NCBI RefSeq assembly: GCF_019195455.1
Contig: NZ_JAIMBW010000001.1
Span: 1,736,001-1,800,000, forward strand
DNA: 64,000 nt
DNA from: Gymnodinialimonas phycosphaerae
GTDB taxonomy: Bacteria > Pseudomonadota > Alphaproteobacteria > Rhodobacterales > Rhodobacteraceae
Direction: 5' to 3'
The notes beneath the pieces were generated by a model. That model saw only the letters and a program-made list of their open reading frames with translations. It did no database searches and was not told the origin of the DNA. The position numbers and the translations under genes were made by a program. Of this stretch, positions 17,234 through 26,512 are shown in pieces; position 1 is the stretch's first letter, and the number at the start of each line of letters is the position of its first letter.

Positions 17234-17623
17234 ATGACCACGGAAACCATGACGATCCGCGAGATGTGCGACGCCTACGATGTTACACCACGCACCCTGC
17301 GCTTCTACGAATCCAAGGAACTGCTCTACCCGATCCGGGAAGGTCAGCGCCGCCTGTTCACCCGCCGCGACCGCGCGCGCCTGAAGCTGATCCTGCGCGG
17401 CAAGCGGTTTGGATTCAGCCTCGAAGAAATTCGCCAGCTGCTCGACCTCTATTACGTCGGCGACAGCCAGGAGACGCAGTTGGTCAGCACGCTTTCAATT
17501 GCCCGTGACCGCCTGAGCGACATGGAAAAACAACGCGCAGAACTTGATGAAGCCATCGATGAGCTGCGCAACCAGATGACCCTTGTGGCCGAAATGCTGA
17601 CAAGTCGCAGCAGCGCCGCCTAG
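17234..17623 (+). CDS. MerR family transcriptional regulator (copy 2)
   Basis: 129 residues. The DNA-binding half TIREMCDAYDVTPRTLRFYE is followed by ELLYPIREGQRRLFTRRD, FGFSLEEIRQLL and a coiled-coil C-terminus. It is a paralogue of the MerR at 16074. The ATG at 17234 is chosen; an in-frame ATG at 17207 is possible but has no better ribosome site. It is 24 bp upstream of the acyl-CoA dehydrogenase gene and in the same direction, so it probably controls its own beta-oxidation operon. Confidence 0.92.
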   Translation: MTTETMTIREMCDAYDVTPRTLRFYESKELLYPIREGQRRLFTRRDRARLKLILRGKRFGFSLEEIRQLLDLYYVGDSQETQLVSTLSIARDRLSDMEKQRAELDEAIDELRNQMTLVAEMLTSRSSAA

Positions 17624-17647
17624 CCATCACTTTCGGGAGACCCCCTA

Positions 17648-19423
17648 ATGCCGAGCTACACCGCCCCCACCAAGGACATCCAGTTTGTCCTGCACGATGT
17701 GCTGAATATCTCGGGACATGCGACGCCGGGCTACGGCGATCTTGACCGTGATTTCACCGGTGCCATTCTCGGCGAAGCCGGAAAGATCGCGTCCGAGGTT
17801 TTGTCGCCCCTGAACGCGGTCGGCGATACCGAGGGCTGCGTGATGGACAACGGCGTCGTCCGCACGCCCACGGGCTTCAAGGACGCGTTCGCGCAAATGT
17901 CCGAGGGCGGCTGGCCCGGCATCGACATGCCCGAAGACTTCGGCGGCATGGGCCTGCCCTATGTGATGAACACAGCGGTGGGCGAAATGTTCTCCGGCGC
18001 CAACATGGCCTTCACCATGTACCAGGGCCTGACCCACGGCGCGGCCTCCGCGATCCTTGTGCATGGCACCGAGGGTCAGAAGGCCACCTATCTGCCCAAG
18101 ATGGTCTCCTGCGAATGGACCGGCACCATGAACCTGACGGAACCACATTGCGGCACCGATCTGGGCCTGATGCGCACCAAGGCGGAACCGCAGGGCGACG
18201 GCACCTACAAGATTTCCGGCCAGAAGATCTTCATCTCGGCCGGTGAACACGACATGGCCGACAACATCGTCCACCTCGTGTTGGGCAAGATCGTCGGCGG
18301 CCCCGAGGGGATCAAGGGCGTGTCGCTGTTCATCGTGCCCAAGTTCCTGGTGAACGAGGACGGCTCGGTTGGCGCACGCAACGGCGTGTCCTGCGGCAAG
18401 ATCGAAGAGAAGATGGGCATCCACGGCAACTCCACCTGCGTGATGAACTACGACGAGGCCACGGGGTACCTCTTGGGCGAAGAGCACAAGGGCATGCGCG
18501 CGATGTTCACCATGATGAACGAAGCGCGTCTGGGCGTCGGCATGCAAGGCCTGGCCCAAGCCGAGGTCGCCTACCAGAACGCGCTGGAGTACGCCAAGGA
18601 CCGCCTGCAAGGCCGCGCCGTCACCGGCGTTGAAAACCCCGACGGCCCCGCCGATCCGCTGATCGTCCACCCCGACATCCGCCGCAACCTGATGGAGCAG
18701 AAAAGCTTTGCCGAAGGCGGCCGCGCGTTTCTTCTGTGGGGCTCTTCGCTGATCGACGCCGCCCACCGGGGCGAGGACAAGGACGCCGATGGCCTGATCT
18801 CTCTGCTGACGCCCGTCATCAAGGGCTTCCTGACGGACAAGGGCTTCGACATGACCATTCAGGCCCAGCAGGTCTATGGTGGCCACGGGTATATCGAGGA
18901 ATGGGGCATGTCCCAATTCGCCCGCGATGCCCGGATCGCGATGATCTACGAGGGGGCCAATGGCATCCAGGCGCTCGATCTGGTGGGCCGCAAGCTGGCG
19001 CAAGACGGCGGCAAGCACGTCATGGCGTTCTTCGATCTGGTGAAGGGCTTCTGCAAGGAGAATGCCGAGGTTGAGGGGATGGAAGACTTCATCGCGCCCT
19101 TGAAAGCCGCCTCCAAGGACCTGCAAGCAGCGGGGATGTACTTCATGCAGGAAGGCATGAAAAACCCCAACAACGCGCTCTCGGGCTCGACCGACTTCAT
19201 GCACCTCTTCGGGCATACCTGCCTGGGGCTGATGTGGGCGATGATGGCGAAGGCCTCGCTCAAGGCGCTGGCGGACGGCACGTCTGACCCGGTGTTCCAT
19301 GAGACGAAGCTGGCGACGGGCCGGTTCTACATGACCCGCACCCTGCCGATGACCTCCGTGCACCTGACCCGCATCCAGGCGGGCGGCGAGGCGGTCATGG
19401 CGCTGGACGCCGCCAACTTCTGA
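17648..19423 (+). CDS. Acyl-CoA dehydrogenase, long form with C-terminal extension (DmdC-like)
   Basis: 591 residues, against about 380 for ordinary acyl-CoA dehydrogenases; the extra C-terminal helical domain is typical of the DmdC / AcdA branch. It introduces a trans-2 double bond into acyl-CoA using FAD and the ETF system. The catalytic Glu lies in [10 protein letters not shown] (about residue 435). FAD-binding segments [13 protein letters not shown] and [20 protein letters not shown] are intact. The branch includes 3-methylmercaptopropionyl-CoA dehydrogenase of DMSP catabolism, but thiolase and FadJ-type genes downstream fit general fatty-acid beta-oxidation at least as well. Confidence 0.92.
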   Translation: MPSYTAPTKDIQFVLHDVLNISGHATPGYGDLDRDFTGAILGEAGKIASEVLSPLNAVGDTEGCVMDNGVVRTPTGFKDAFAQMSEGGWPGIDMPEDFGGMGLPYVMNTAVGEMFSGANMAFTMYQGLTHGAASAILVHGTEGQKATYLPKMVSCEWTGTMNLTEPHCGTDLGLMRTKAEPQGDGTYKISGQKIFISAGEHDMADNIVHLVLGKIVGGPEGIKGVSLFIVPKFLVNEDGSVGARNGVSCGKIEEKMGIHGNSTCVMNYDEATGYLLGEEHKGMRAMFTMMNEARLGVGMQGLAQAEVAYQNALEYAKDRLQGRAVTGVENPDGPADPLIVHPDIRRNLMEQKSFAEGGRAFLLWGSSLIDAAHRGEDKDADGLISLLTPVIKGFLTDKGFDMTIQAQQVYGGHGYIEEWGMSQFARDARIAMIYEGANGIQALDLVGRKLAQDGGKHVMAFFDLVKGFCKENAEVEGMEDFIAPLKAASKDLQAAGMYFMQEGMKNPNNALSGSTDFMHLFGHTCLGLMWAMMAKASLKALADGTSDPVFHETKLATGRFYMTRTLPMTSVHLTRIQAGGEAVMALDAANF

Positions 19424-19632
19424 TGATTCGGCGGCGGCGCACTCTGCTACTGGGGCTCACCTTTTTGCTGGTGGGCCTCGCGTGGACCGTTTGGGGGTGG
19501 TCCGTGGGCTGGAGCGAAATGCATCTTGGCCCGTCCGAGCGGACCCGGACACTGCTTGAAATTCCTTGGGCCTTTATTGTCGTGGGAATTCTCACCATCA
19601 TCGGCTCACGTTTCATATGGGAGGATCCCTGA
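19423..19632 (+). CDS. Small two-helix membrane protein
   Basis: 69 residues: a basic N-terminus ([11 protein letters not shown]), a first membrane helix (about residues 8-27), a short polar loop, and a second helix (about 48-63) ending FIWEDP. Start and stop overlap their neighbours by one base on each side (TGATG), showing translational coupling with the acyl-CoA dehydrogenase and the next gene. I do not recognise the family. Confidence 0.7.
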   Translation: MIRRRRTLLLGLTFLLVGLAWTVWGWSVGWSEMHLGPSERTRTLLEIPWAFIVVGILTIIGSRFIWEDP

Positions 19633-19844
19633 TGCCCAAACGCCTGCGCCTGACCCGCCGCACCAACATCGCCACGACAGAAGACGCCTACCGAAAACTG
19701 CGCACCCTCTCCAAGGAGGCGGGCCTGGACGAGGGCGAATTCCTGTCCTTCGTGTTCGAGAACTGGGGCAGCGTCATCAACGAAGAAAAATTCATTGCCC
19801 GCATCCGGATCTTCAATTCCGAGTTGGAGGACCGCAAACGATGA
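19632..19844 (+). CDS. Small hypothetical protein
   Basis: 70 residues, soluble, basic N-terminus (MPKRLRLTRRTNIATT) followed by a predicted helix (EDAYRKLRTLSKEAGLDEGE) and a mixed tail. Coupled to both neighbours by overlapping stop and start codons. The N-terminal pattern resembles a ribbon-helix-helix-like small protein but is not diagnostic. Function unknown. Confidence 0.65.
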   Translation: MPKRLRLTRRTNIATTEDAYRKLRTLSKEAGLDEGEFLSFVFENWGSVINEEKFIARIRIFNSELEDRKR

Positions 19845-20557
19845 TCCGTGCCGCCCTCCTCCTGATCGCGCTTGCTCCCCTGCCCGCTTCGGCGCAATCG
19901 GGCTTCGTCTTCGGCCAGCCCCCCGCCGCGACAGATACTCCCCGCGCGCTGGACATCTTTTCCCATATCGAAGGCTACGCCGAATTCACCGCCGAGCGTC
20001 ACGGCGCCGTGACCCAACCGCTCGCAACAGAGCTTGGCACCGACCTGCTTCTGCGCATCTTCCGCAACACCTGCCTCGGGATCGAGCGGGGCCAGTCCCT
20101 GGCCGAGATCACCCCCAACGGCTTCGCGCCCTACGAAACCCTGCCCTATTCCTTCGGCGACGTCACCGCGCCGCTGTTCACGCCGGGCCGCCGGGTTCTG
20201 TCGCCCACCGGCTCCATTGATGCCGACGAAGGCAACGGCCACCCATCCATCTGGCTGGCCCCTGAAGAGACCGGCATGACCTGCCGCATCGAATGGCACA
20301 TCGGCCCCGACGTGCCCGAGGCGCGTCAGCAATCCATCGCGAATTACCTGCAACAGTGGGTGCCGTGGAGCTTCGCGCTGATCCACGCCTCGCGCCCCTT
20401 CGCGGGCGGCACGCCCCCGCTTACCAGCGCCACCGAGTGGGACCGCCCCTGCGGCGACAGGTGGTGTCCGATGACAATCGTCCATTCGTTCCCTGCGGGC
20501 CGCATCAGCATCGAGACGACCCTCAACATCACCGACATCGAAGGCAGCGCCCCATGA
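19841..20557 (+). CDS. Hypothetical exported protein
   Basis: 238 residues with a clear Sec signal peptide (MIRAALLLIALAPLPASAQS, cleavage after ASA). The mature part has four Cys residues (NTCLGIERG, GMTCRIEWH, RPCGDRWCP) that could form disulphides in the periplasm. The ATG overlaps the previous stop (ATGA), and its own stop overlaps the next gene. No family recognised; the operon position implies coexpression with acyl-CoA catabolism. Confidence 0.7.
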   Translation: MIRAALLLIALAPLPASAQSGFVFGQPPAATDTPRALDIFSHIEGYAEFTAERHGAVTQPLATELGTDLLLRIFRNTCLGIERGQSLAEITPNGFAPYETLPYSFGDVTAPLFTPGRRVLSPTGSIDADEGNGHPSIWLAPEETGMTCRIEWHIGPDVPEARQQSIANYLQQWVPWSFALIHASRPFAGGTPPLTSATEWDRPCGDRWCPMTIVHSFPAGRISIETTLNITDIEGSAP

Positions 20558-21174
20558 CCAACACGCTCTATTGCTTTGGCGAAAGCGGCAACGCCTACAA
20601 GGCCGCGCTGGCGCTGGAACTGGCAGGCATTCCCTGGCAAGCCGCCCATGTGGATTTCTTCAACGGCGAAACGCGCACGCAAGAATTCCGCGCACTCAAC
20701 CCGATGGGCGAGGTTCCCGCCCTCGACACCGGCGACGAAATCATGACCCAATCCGGCGTGATCCAGCATTGGGTGATGGAAACGACCGGAAAGCTGACAG
20801 GCGACACGCCGCGCAACGTGTTGCGCTGGACGATTTTCGACAACCAAAAGGTCTCGGGCGTCGCGGGCCCCCTTCGGTTCCTGATGAATTTCCTGCCCGA
20901 GGAAAAGCGCAACGCCGATGTGATCGCCTTCCACGCAGGCCGCCTGAAGGCGTCGTTGCAGATCCTGGAGGGGGAGCTGACAAAGCGCGATTGGCTGGCG
21001 GGCGACGCGATCAGCTGTGCCGACATCTCCTGTGCCGGATACCTCTTCTATGAAGAGCCCTTCACCTTCACCCGCGCCGACTATCCGGCCATCGACGCAT
21101 GGCTGACGCGGATTACTGAGACGCCCGGCTGGAAACACCCCTACGACCTGATGGCGCGGGCCTTCCCCGGATGA
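20554..21174 (+). CDS. Glutathione S-transferase family protein
   Basis: 206 residues. The thioredoxin-like domain begins YCFGESGNAYKAALALEL, with the catalytic Ser/Asn in the GESGN loop, then NPMGEVPALDTGD and the QSGVIQHWV glutathione site; the C-domain includes LAGDAISCADISCAGYLF. The start is fixed by the ATGA overlap with the exported protein gene. Role within the acyl-CoA operon is unknown; detoxification of electrophilic enoyl products is one possibility. Confidence 0.9.
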   Translation: MTNTLYCFGESGNAYKAALALELAGIPWQAAHVDFFNGETRTQEFRALNPMGEVPALDTGDEIMTQSGVIQHWVMETTGKLTGDTPRNVLRWTIFDNQKVSGVAGPLRFLMNFLPEEKRNADVIAFHAGRLKASLQILEGELTKRDWLAGDAISCADISCAGYLFYEEPFTFTRADYPAIDAWLTRITETPGWKHPYDLMARAFPG

Positions 21175-21256
21175 TCCTTGCACCCGCGACCTTCCCCCTA
21201 GCCAAAGCGCGCCTGCCTTGGCACCTTCGCCGTAAGGAAGGACACAAGGCGCGCCG

Positions 21257-21784
21257 ATGGTCAGCAAACTCGCCCTCGGGGCAATCTGGGGATATCAGCG
21301 ATACGTTTCTCCCTACAAAGGGTTCCGCTGCGCGCATTCGGTGCTGCACGGTGGAACGGGCTGTTCGGGCTATGCCAAACACGCGATCCGCGATCACGGG
21401 TTTTGGGGCGCGCTCCCAACCATCCGGCAACGGTTTCGCGATTGCAGATCCGCGTCCGAAACACTCCGGGCCAATTGCGCCGTCCATGCCAATTGGGCGG
21501 AAGAGCAGGCCAATGACAGCCCCCGTCGCGGGCGCAAGCGCCGCAAGAAATCCAAGGACAGCGGCTGGTTCGGAAATGCCTGCGACTGTGGCGATGTCGC
21601 CTTTTGCGGCCTTGCCCTGCCCGCTTTCTGTGCTGCCGGAAGCGCCGGCGCGCAGGATAGCACGCCCGACAAGCTTGGCGTCCCCGTTGAAGGGGGCGGC
21701 GCAGACGGCTGCGGCGGTCTCGATTGCGCGGCCCCGTCGTGTGATGGCTGTGGCGGCTGCGATTGCGCCCCGTCCTGCGGGTAA
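21257..21784 (+). CDS. yidD: YidD-like membrane insertion factor with Cys-rich tail
   Basis: 175 residues. The first 50 match YidD, a small protein that assists YidC-dependent membrane insertion: GYQRYVSPYKGFRCAHSVLHG, then GCSGYAKHAIRDHG. The remainder is unusual: a basic linker (RRGRKRRKKSK) and a tail of many Cys and Gly in CxCG and CGGC arrangements. Normal YidD is about 70-90 residues and sits near rnpA and yidC; here it lies inside a fatty-acid operon. A ribosome site AAGGAAGG precedes the ATG at 21257. An overlapping frame beginning at the GST stop is not coding-like. Confidence 0.8.
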   Translation: MVSKLALGAIWGYQRYVSPYKGFRCAHSVLHGGTGCSGYAKHAIRDHGFWGALPTIRQRFRDCRSASETLRANCAVHANWAEEQANDSPRRGRKRRKKSKDSGWFGNACDCGDVAFCGLALPAFCAAGSAGAQDSTPDKLGVPVEGGGADGCGGLDCAAPSCDGCGGCDCAPSCG

Positions 21785-21920
21785 CGGCGCCTCCCTTGGG
21801 GGCGCAAACGTGCCCACATCGCCCCGAAATGCATGCCCCGGTTGTACCGCCGCACCCGGACCACCCATATTCTGATCATCCCTCGCCCGCCCCGCGGTGC
21901 CAGAGCTTTGGAGACACCCC

Positions 21921-23132
21921 ATGACCGATGCCTATATCTACGACGCGATCCGCACCCCCCGTGGCAAGGGCCGCCGTGACGGTGCCCTGCACGAGGTCAC
22001 CTCGGTGCGGCTGTCCGCGTTCACGCTCAACACCCTGAAAGAACGCAACGGCCTTGAAGGCCACGCCGTCGAAGACGTGATCTGGGGCAACGTCACCCAG
22101 GTGATGGAACAGGGCGGCTGCCTTGCGCGCGCCGCTGTTCTGGCCTCGGACCTTGACGAAAGCATCCCCGGCCTTGCGATCAACCGCTTCTGCGCGAGCG
22201 GTCTGGAGGCCGTGAACCTTGCCGCCAACCAGATCCGCGGCGGCGCGGGCGACGGATATATCGCGGGCGGGGTCGAGATGATGGGCCGGGTCCCCATGGG
22301 CAGCGACGGTGCCGCCATGGCCGTGGACCCGCAACTGGCCATGGACAGCTATTTCGTGCCGCAAGGCATTTCCGCCGATATCATCGCCACCGAATACGGC
22401 TTCACCCGTGATGAGGTCGACGCCTATTCGGTGGAATCCCAGAACCGGGCGGCGGCGGCCTGGGCCGACAACCGCTTTGCCCGCTCCGTCATCACGGTGA
22501 AGGACCAGAACGGCCTGACCATTCTGGACCGCGACGAATACATGCGCCCCCAGACGGACATGCAATCGCTCGGCGCGCTCAAGCCCGCGTTCAAGGAGAT
22601 GGGTGAAATGATGCCCGGCTTCGACGCAGTGGCGCTTATGAAATACCCGCATCTGGAGGCGATCAACCACATCCACCACGCGGGCAATTCCTCGGGCATC
22701 GTGGACGGCGCCGCCGCCATTCTGGTGGGTAATAAGGAGTTCGGCGAAAAATGGGGCCTCAAGCCCCGTGCCCGCATCCGCGCCAACGCCAAGATCGGCA
22801 CCGACCCCACGATCAACCTCACCGGCCCTGTGCCCGTGACGACCAAGATCCTGATGGAAAACGGCATGAATATCGGCGACATCGACCTGTTCGAAGTCAA
22901 CGAGGCCTTCGCCGCCGTCGTCCTGCGCTTCCTGCAAGCCTTCGACGTCGATCCTTCCAAGGTGAACGTGAACGGCGGCGCGATTGCCATGGGCCACCCG
23001 CTGGGGGCCACGGGGGCCATGATCCTCGGCACGCTACTGGATGAGATGGAGCGCACGGACAAGGAAACCGGGCTTGCGACGCTTTGTGTCGCGGCGGGCA
23101 TGGGGTCGGCCACGATCCTGGAACGCGTGTAG
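21921..23132 (+). CDS. Acetyl-CoA C-acyltransferase (thiolase, FadA-like)
   Basis: 403 residues. It catalyses thiolytic cleavage of 3-ketoacyl-CoA, the last step of beta-oxidation. The nucleophilic Cys is in NRFCASGLEAVN, the catalytic His in NGGAIAMGHPLGATGA and the second Cys in ATLCVAAGMGSA; VNEAFAAV is also present. The ATG at 21921 is the start that matches the family N-terminus (YIYDAIRTPRGK). It forms an operon with the NTF2-like and FadJ-type genes downstream. Confidence 0.95.
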   Translation: MTDAYIYDAIRTPRGKGRRDGALHEVTSVRLSAFTLNTLKERNGLEGHAVEDVIWGNVTQVMEQGGCLARAAVLASDLDESIPGLAINRFCASGLEAVNLAANQIRGGAGDGYIAGGVEMMGRVPMGSDGAAMAVDPQLAMDSYFVPQGISADIIATEYGFTRDEVDAYSVESQNRAAAAWADNRFARSVITVKDQNGLTILDRDEYMRPQTDMQSLGALKPAFKEMGEMMPGFDAVALMKYPHLEAINHIHHAGNSSGIVDGAAAILVGNKEFGEKWGLKPRARIRANAKIGTDPTINLTGPVPVTTKILMENGMNIGDIDLFEVNEAFAAVVLRFLQAFDVDPSKVNVNGGAIAMGHPLGATGAMILGTLLDEMERTDKETGLATLCVAAGMGSATILERV

Positions 23133-23135
23133 CCC

Positions 23136-24125
23136 ATGGCCCAGACGCCCGACAATCTCGATACCGATCCGAACCTGTGCGATACCCGCGCGCAGGAGAT
23201 CTACCAGACGCACCTCGACATCACGAGCGCGCTGGTCCTTTCGGGCGATACCCATACCTTCGCGCGCGATCACATCGCCTCCGTCTTCATCTACCGCACC
23301 GGCGAAGGCACGACCGTGGTCGAGACCGTCGAGGATCAGAACAAGGACATGCAGAAAGTCTCGCAGTGGCTGATCAACCGCGGCGCGACCGAATATCACC
23401 GCATCGCGCGGCAGGCCCGGTTCCTTTCGCCCAACATGATCGAGGGGTTTCACACCACCTATGCCATGCACGGCGCGGTCAACCTGACAAAGCCCTACCA
23501 CAGCCGCCAGTTGCTGCGGCTTGAAGACGGGCAATGGCGCACGCAGATGGCCGAACATGAACTGGCCGCCTGCTTGTTCATCAACAAGACGCCCACGCCC
23601 ATGCCGGGCCTCTTTTCGGGCCCATGGCAATTGGACCGCGCCGCCCCAACCCATTCCGAGGCCGATGCCATCCGCATCTACGCCGATGCCATCGCCCAGA
23701 TGGACGACGACATGAACAGCGATGATTTCGACAGCTGGACCACCCGCTTCGCCCTTCTCGCGCAAATGCACCACTACGACGGCGATTTCAACATTCAACA
23801 CCCCGAGGATCTGCGGCCCTTCTTCACCCGCATCCGCAACAGGATGCACGAACTGGGCGCGACCCACATCAAGCGCACCGCCACCTTCGCGGCCTTCAGC
23901 GAACCCGGGCGCATCCTGGGCTATCACGACGCCGTGCTGCTGCGCGATGGCGCGCCCTGCTTCACGCCGGTCAAAAGCCGCCAAATCTATGAACACCGCG
24001 ACGGGCAATGGCTTTGCGTGTCGATCACCAATTCAATGAAGGCCGCGTTCCCCAGCGATACCGTCCTTCAACCCACCCCTGCGCTGCCCACGATCCGCCA
24101 GATCGAAGAAAGGATGACCAAATGA
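23136..24125 (+). CDS. Protein with two tandem NTF2/SnoaL-like halves
   Basis: 329 residues, no signal peptide. Two halves show the same order of features: a helix followed by strands ending in a similar element (LRLEDGQWRTQM near residue 130 and YEHRDGQWLCVS near residue 290), suggesting duplication of a cone-shaped NTF2-like domain. The N-terminal part has FARDHIASVFIY and HRIARQARF. NTF2-like folds host isomerases, dehydratases and hydratases, so a role in acyl-CoA processing between thiolase and FadJ is conceivable. Its stop overlaps the fadJ-type start (ATGA). Confidence 0.7.
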   Translation: MAQTPDNLDTDPNLCDTRAQEIYQTHLDITSALVLSGDTHTFARDHIASVFIYRTGEGTTVVETVEDQNKDMQKVSQWLINRGATEYHRIARQARFLSPNMIEGFHTTYAMHGAVNLTKPYHSRQLLRLEDGQWRTQMAEHELAACLFINKTPTPMPGLFSGPWQLDRAAPTHSEADAIRIYADAIAQMDDDMNSDDFDSWTTRFALLAQMHHYDGDFNIQHPEDLRPFFTRIRNRMHELGATHIKRTATFAAFSEPGRILGYHDAVLLRDGAPCFTPVKSRQIYEHRDGQWLCVSITNSMKAAFPSDTVLQPTPALPTIRQIEERMTK

Positions 24126-26323
24126 CCGATTTCACCATGGAAATCGACGCCGAAGGCGTCGCCGTGATCACCTGGGACGTGCCGGGAAAGTCGATGAATG
24201 TGCTCAACCGGGAGGCCTTCACGACCTGCGAGGCCCTGATCGATCAGGCCCTGGCCGACGACGCCGTGAAAGGCATTGTCATCACCTCGGGCAAGTCCAC
24301 CTTCGCAGGCGGGATGGACCTCAACGTACTGGCCTCGATCCGCAACGAATCCGGCGACAACCCCGCCGAGGGGCTGTTCAACTTCACGATGAACGGCCAC
24401 CGCATCCTGCGCAAGATTGAACGCGCAGGCATGGAGCCCAAGACCAACAAGGGCGGCAAACCCATCGCATGCGCCATTCCCGGCACCTGTGCGGGCATCG
24501 GCACGGAAATCGCGCTCGCCTGCCACCACCGGGTGATGGCCGACAACCCCAAGGCCAAGATCGGCCTGCCCGAGATTCTCGTGGGCCTCTTTCCCGGCGC
24601 GGGCGGCACCACCCGCTATTCCCGCATGGTCGGCGCCATGGCCGCAGCACCCGTGCTGCTGGAAGGCCGGATGCTGGACCCGAAAAAGGCCAAATCCGCG
24701 CAACTGGTGGACAACGTCGTCCCCGCCGAGGGACTCCTGCAAGCCGCGAAAGACTGGGTCCTCAACGCCTCCCCCGCCGATATCGTCAAGCCGTGGGACG
24801 CCAAGGGCTACAAGATGCCCGGCGGTGCCCCCTATCACCCCGCGGGTTTCATGACCTTCGTGGGGGCCTCCGCCATGATCCACGGCAAGACCAAGGGCGT
24901 CTACCCGGCGGCCAAGGCGCTGCTCTCGGCCATCTATGAAGGCGCACTGGTGGACTTCGACACCGCCCTGAAGATCGAGGCGCGCTATTTCACCCAGATC
25001 CTGATGAACCCCTCGTCGTCGGCCATGATCCGCTCGCTCTTCATCAACAAAGAAGCGCTGGAAAAGGGCGCGAACCGCCCCGCTGTGCCGGACCAAACCG
25101 TGAAAAAGGTCGGCATCCTCGGCGCGGGCATGATGGGCGCGGGCATCGCCTACGTCTCGGCCAATGCAGGCATCGAAGTGGTCCTGATCGACGCCAAGCA
25201 GGACTCTGCGGACAAGGGCAAGGCCCACGCCGAAGGCATCCTCGACAAGGGCGTGGCCCGCAAGAAGGTCACGTCTGAAAAGAAGGCCGAAGTCCTCGCC
25301 CGCATCACCGCCACCACCGATTACGCCGCCGTCAAAGGCTGCGACCTGATCGTAGAAGCCGTGTTCGAAGACCCGAAGGTCAAGGCAGAGGTCACGCAAA
25401 AGGCCGAGGCCGCCATGTTGGACACCGGCATCTTCGCCACCAACACCTCCACCCTGCCGATCACCATGCTCGCCAAGGCCTCCGCGCGGCCCGAACAGTT
25501 CATCGGCATCCACTTCTTCTCTCCCGTCGACAAGATGGCGCTGGTAGAGATCATCAAGGGCAAGCAAACCGGGGACGTCGCCGTGGCCAAGGCGCTGGAT
25601 TTCGTGCGCCAGATCCGCAAGACGCCCATCGTCGTTAATGATGAACGCTTCTTCTACGCCAACCGCTGCATCCTGCCTTACGTCAACGAAGGCGTGCGCA
25701 TGTTGCAGGAAGGCGTGGCCCCGGCCCTGATCGAGAACGCCGCCAAGCTGGTCGGCATGCCGCTGGGTCCGCTGCAACTGACCGATGAGACCTCCATCGA
25801 TCTCGGTGCCAAGATCGCCCGCGCCACCAAGGCGGGCGACCCGGACTATGACGACACCACGGACGAGCTGATTTTCTGGATGGAGGCCGAGGGCCGCCTC
25901 GGGCGCAAGGCCAACGCGGGCTTCTATAGCTATGACGACAAGGGTAAGCGCACGGGCCTCTGGGACGGACTGGGCGCGCGCTACGCGGTCAAGGACGACC
26001 AGCCCGATCTGACCGACGTGCAGCACCGCCTGCTGTTCGCCCAGGTGTTGGAGGCCGTCCGCGCGTTGGAGGCCGGCGTTCTGATGGACATCCGCGAAGG
26101 CGACGTGGGCGCGATCCTGGGCTGGGGCTTCGCGCCGTGGTCCGGTGGCCCGTTCTCCTGGCTCGATATCCTCGGAACGCCCTATGCCGCCGAACGCTGT
26201 GATCAACTGACCGAGCAATACGGCCCCCGCTTCGCCTGCCCAGCCCTGCTGCGCGAAATGGCCGACAAGGGCCAAAGCTTCTACGGCCGCTTTGGGGAAG
26301 GTCCCGCCGCGAACGCGGCATAA
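24122..26323 (+). CDS. Fatty-acid oxidation complex alpha subunit (enoyl-CoA hydratase / 3-hydroxyacyl-CoA dehydrogenase, FadJ/FadB-like)
   Basis: 733 residues. The N-terminal crotonase domain (1 to about 200) has the oxyanion-hole segments FAGGMDLNVL and CAGIGTEIALACHHRV and the acid PEILVGLFPGAGGT. The NAD-binding dehydrogenase domain begins at about residue 328 with GILGAGMMGAGIAY; catalytic His is in HFFSPVDKMALVEII. A C-terminal helical domain follows. It hydrates 2-enoyl-CoA and oxidises the product to 3-ketoacyl-CoA, feeding the thiolase encoded upstream. Translationally coupled to the NTF2-like gene and ended by a strong terminator. Confidence 0.95.
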   Translation: MTDFTMEIDAEGVAVITWDVPGKSMNVLNREAFTTCEALIDQALADDAVKGIVITSGKSTFAGGMDLNVLASIRNESGDNPAEGLFNFTMNGHRILRKIERAGMEPKTNKGGKPIACAIPGTCAGIGTEIALACHHRVMADNPKAKIGLPEILVGLFPGAGGTTRYSRMVGAMAAAPVLLEGRMLDPKKAKSAQLVDNVVPAEGLLQAAKDWVLNASPADIVKPWDAKGYKMPGGAPYHPAGFMTFVGASAMIHGKTKGVYPAAKALLSAIYEGALVDFDTALKIEARYFTQILMNPSSSAMIRSLFINKEALEKGANRPAVPDQTVKKVGILGAGMMGAGIAYVSANAGIEVVLIDAKQDSADKGKAHAEGILDKGVARKKVTSEKKAEVLARITATTDYAAVKGCDLIVEAVFEDPKVKAEVTQKAEAAMLDTGIFATNTSTLPITMLAKASARPEQFIGIHFFSPVDKMALVEIIKGKQTGDVAVAKALDFVRQIRKTPIVVNDERFFYANRCILPYVNEGVRMLQEGVAPALIENAAKLVGMPLGPLQLTDETSIDLGAKIARATKAGDPDYDDTTDELIFWMEAEGRLGRKANAGFYSYDDKGKRTGLWDGLGARYAVKDDQPDLTDVQHRLLFAQVLEAVRALEAGVLMDIREGDVGAILGWGFAPWSGGPFSWLDILGTPYAAERCDQLTEQYGPRFACPALLREMADKGQSFYGRFGEGPAANAA

Positions 26324-26375
26324 TCAACAAGGAACAGGAAAGCCGCCTAGGCTCGCCTGTGACGTTTGATCTGGG

Positions 26376-26401
26376 AAAGGGGGCGTCACGGCCCCCTTTT
26401 T
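26376..26401 (+). terminator. Rho-independent terminator of the beta-oxidation operon
   Basis: A 9-bp perfect stem (AAAGGGGGC with GCCCCCTTT), 6-nt loop, then a T run, 53 bp after the FadJ-type stop codon. It separates the acyl-CoA operon from the small-peptide genes. Confidence 0.92.
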
Positions 26402-26512
26402 CATGGGCACGATCACAGGGAATCGCATCTGTCAATATTGGGAAACCGCGTCTAACCCGCTAGACAGGTTTGAATTAATTCTAGGACAGCATTCAATCAA
26501 AGGACAAAGACA

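Noticed and set aside
21171..21875. A 234-codon plus-strand frame starting at the GST stop, overlapping the YidD-like gene.
   Set aside because: The +2-shifted frame holds the recognisable YidD core and ribosome site; this one is low complexity.
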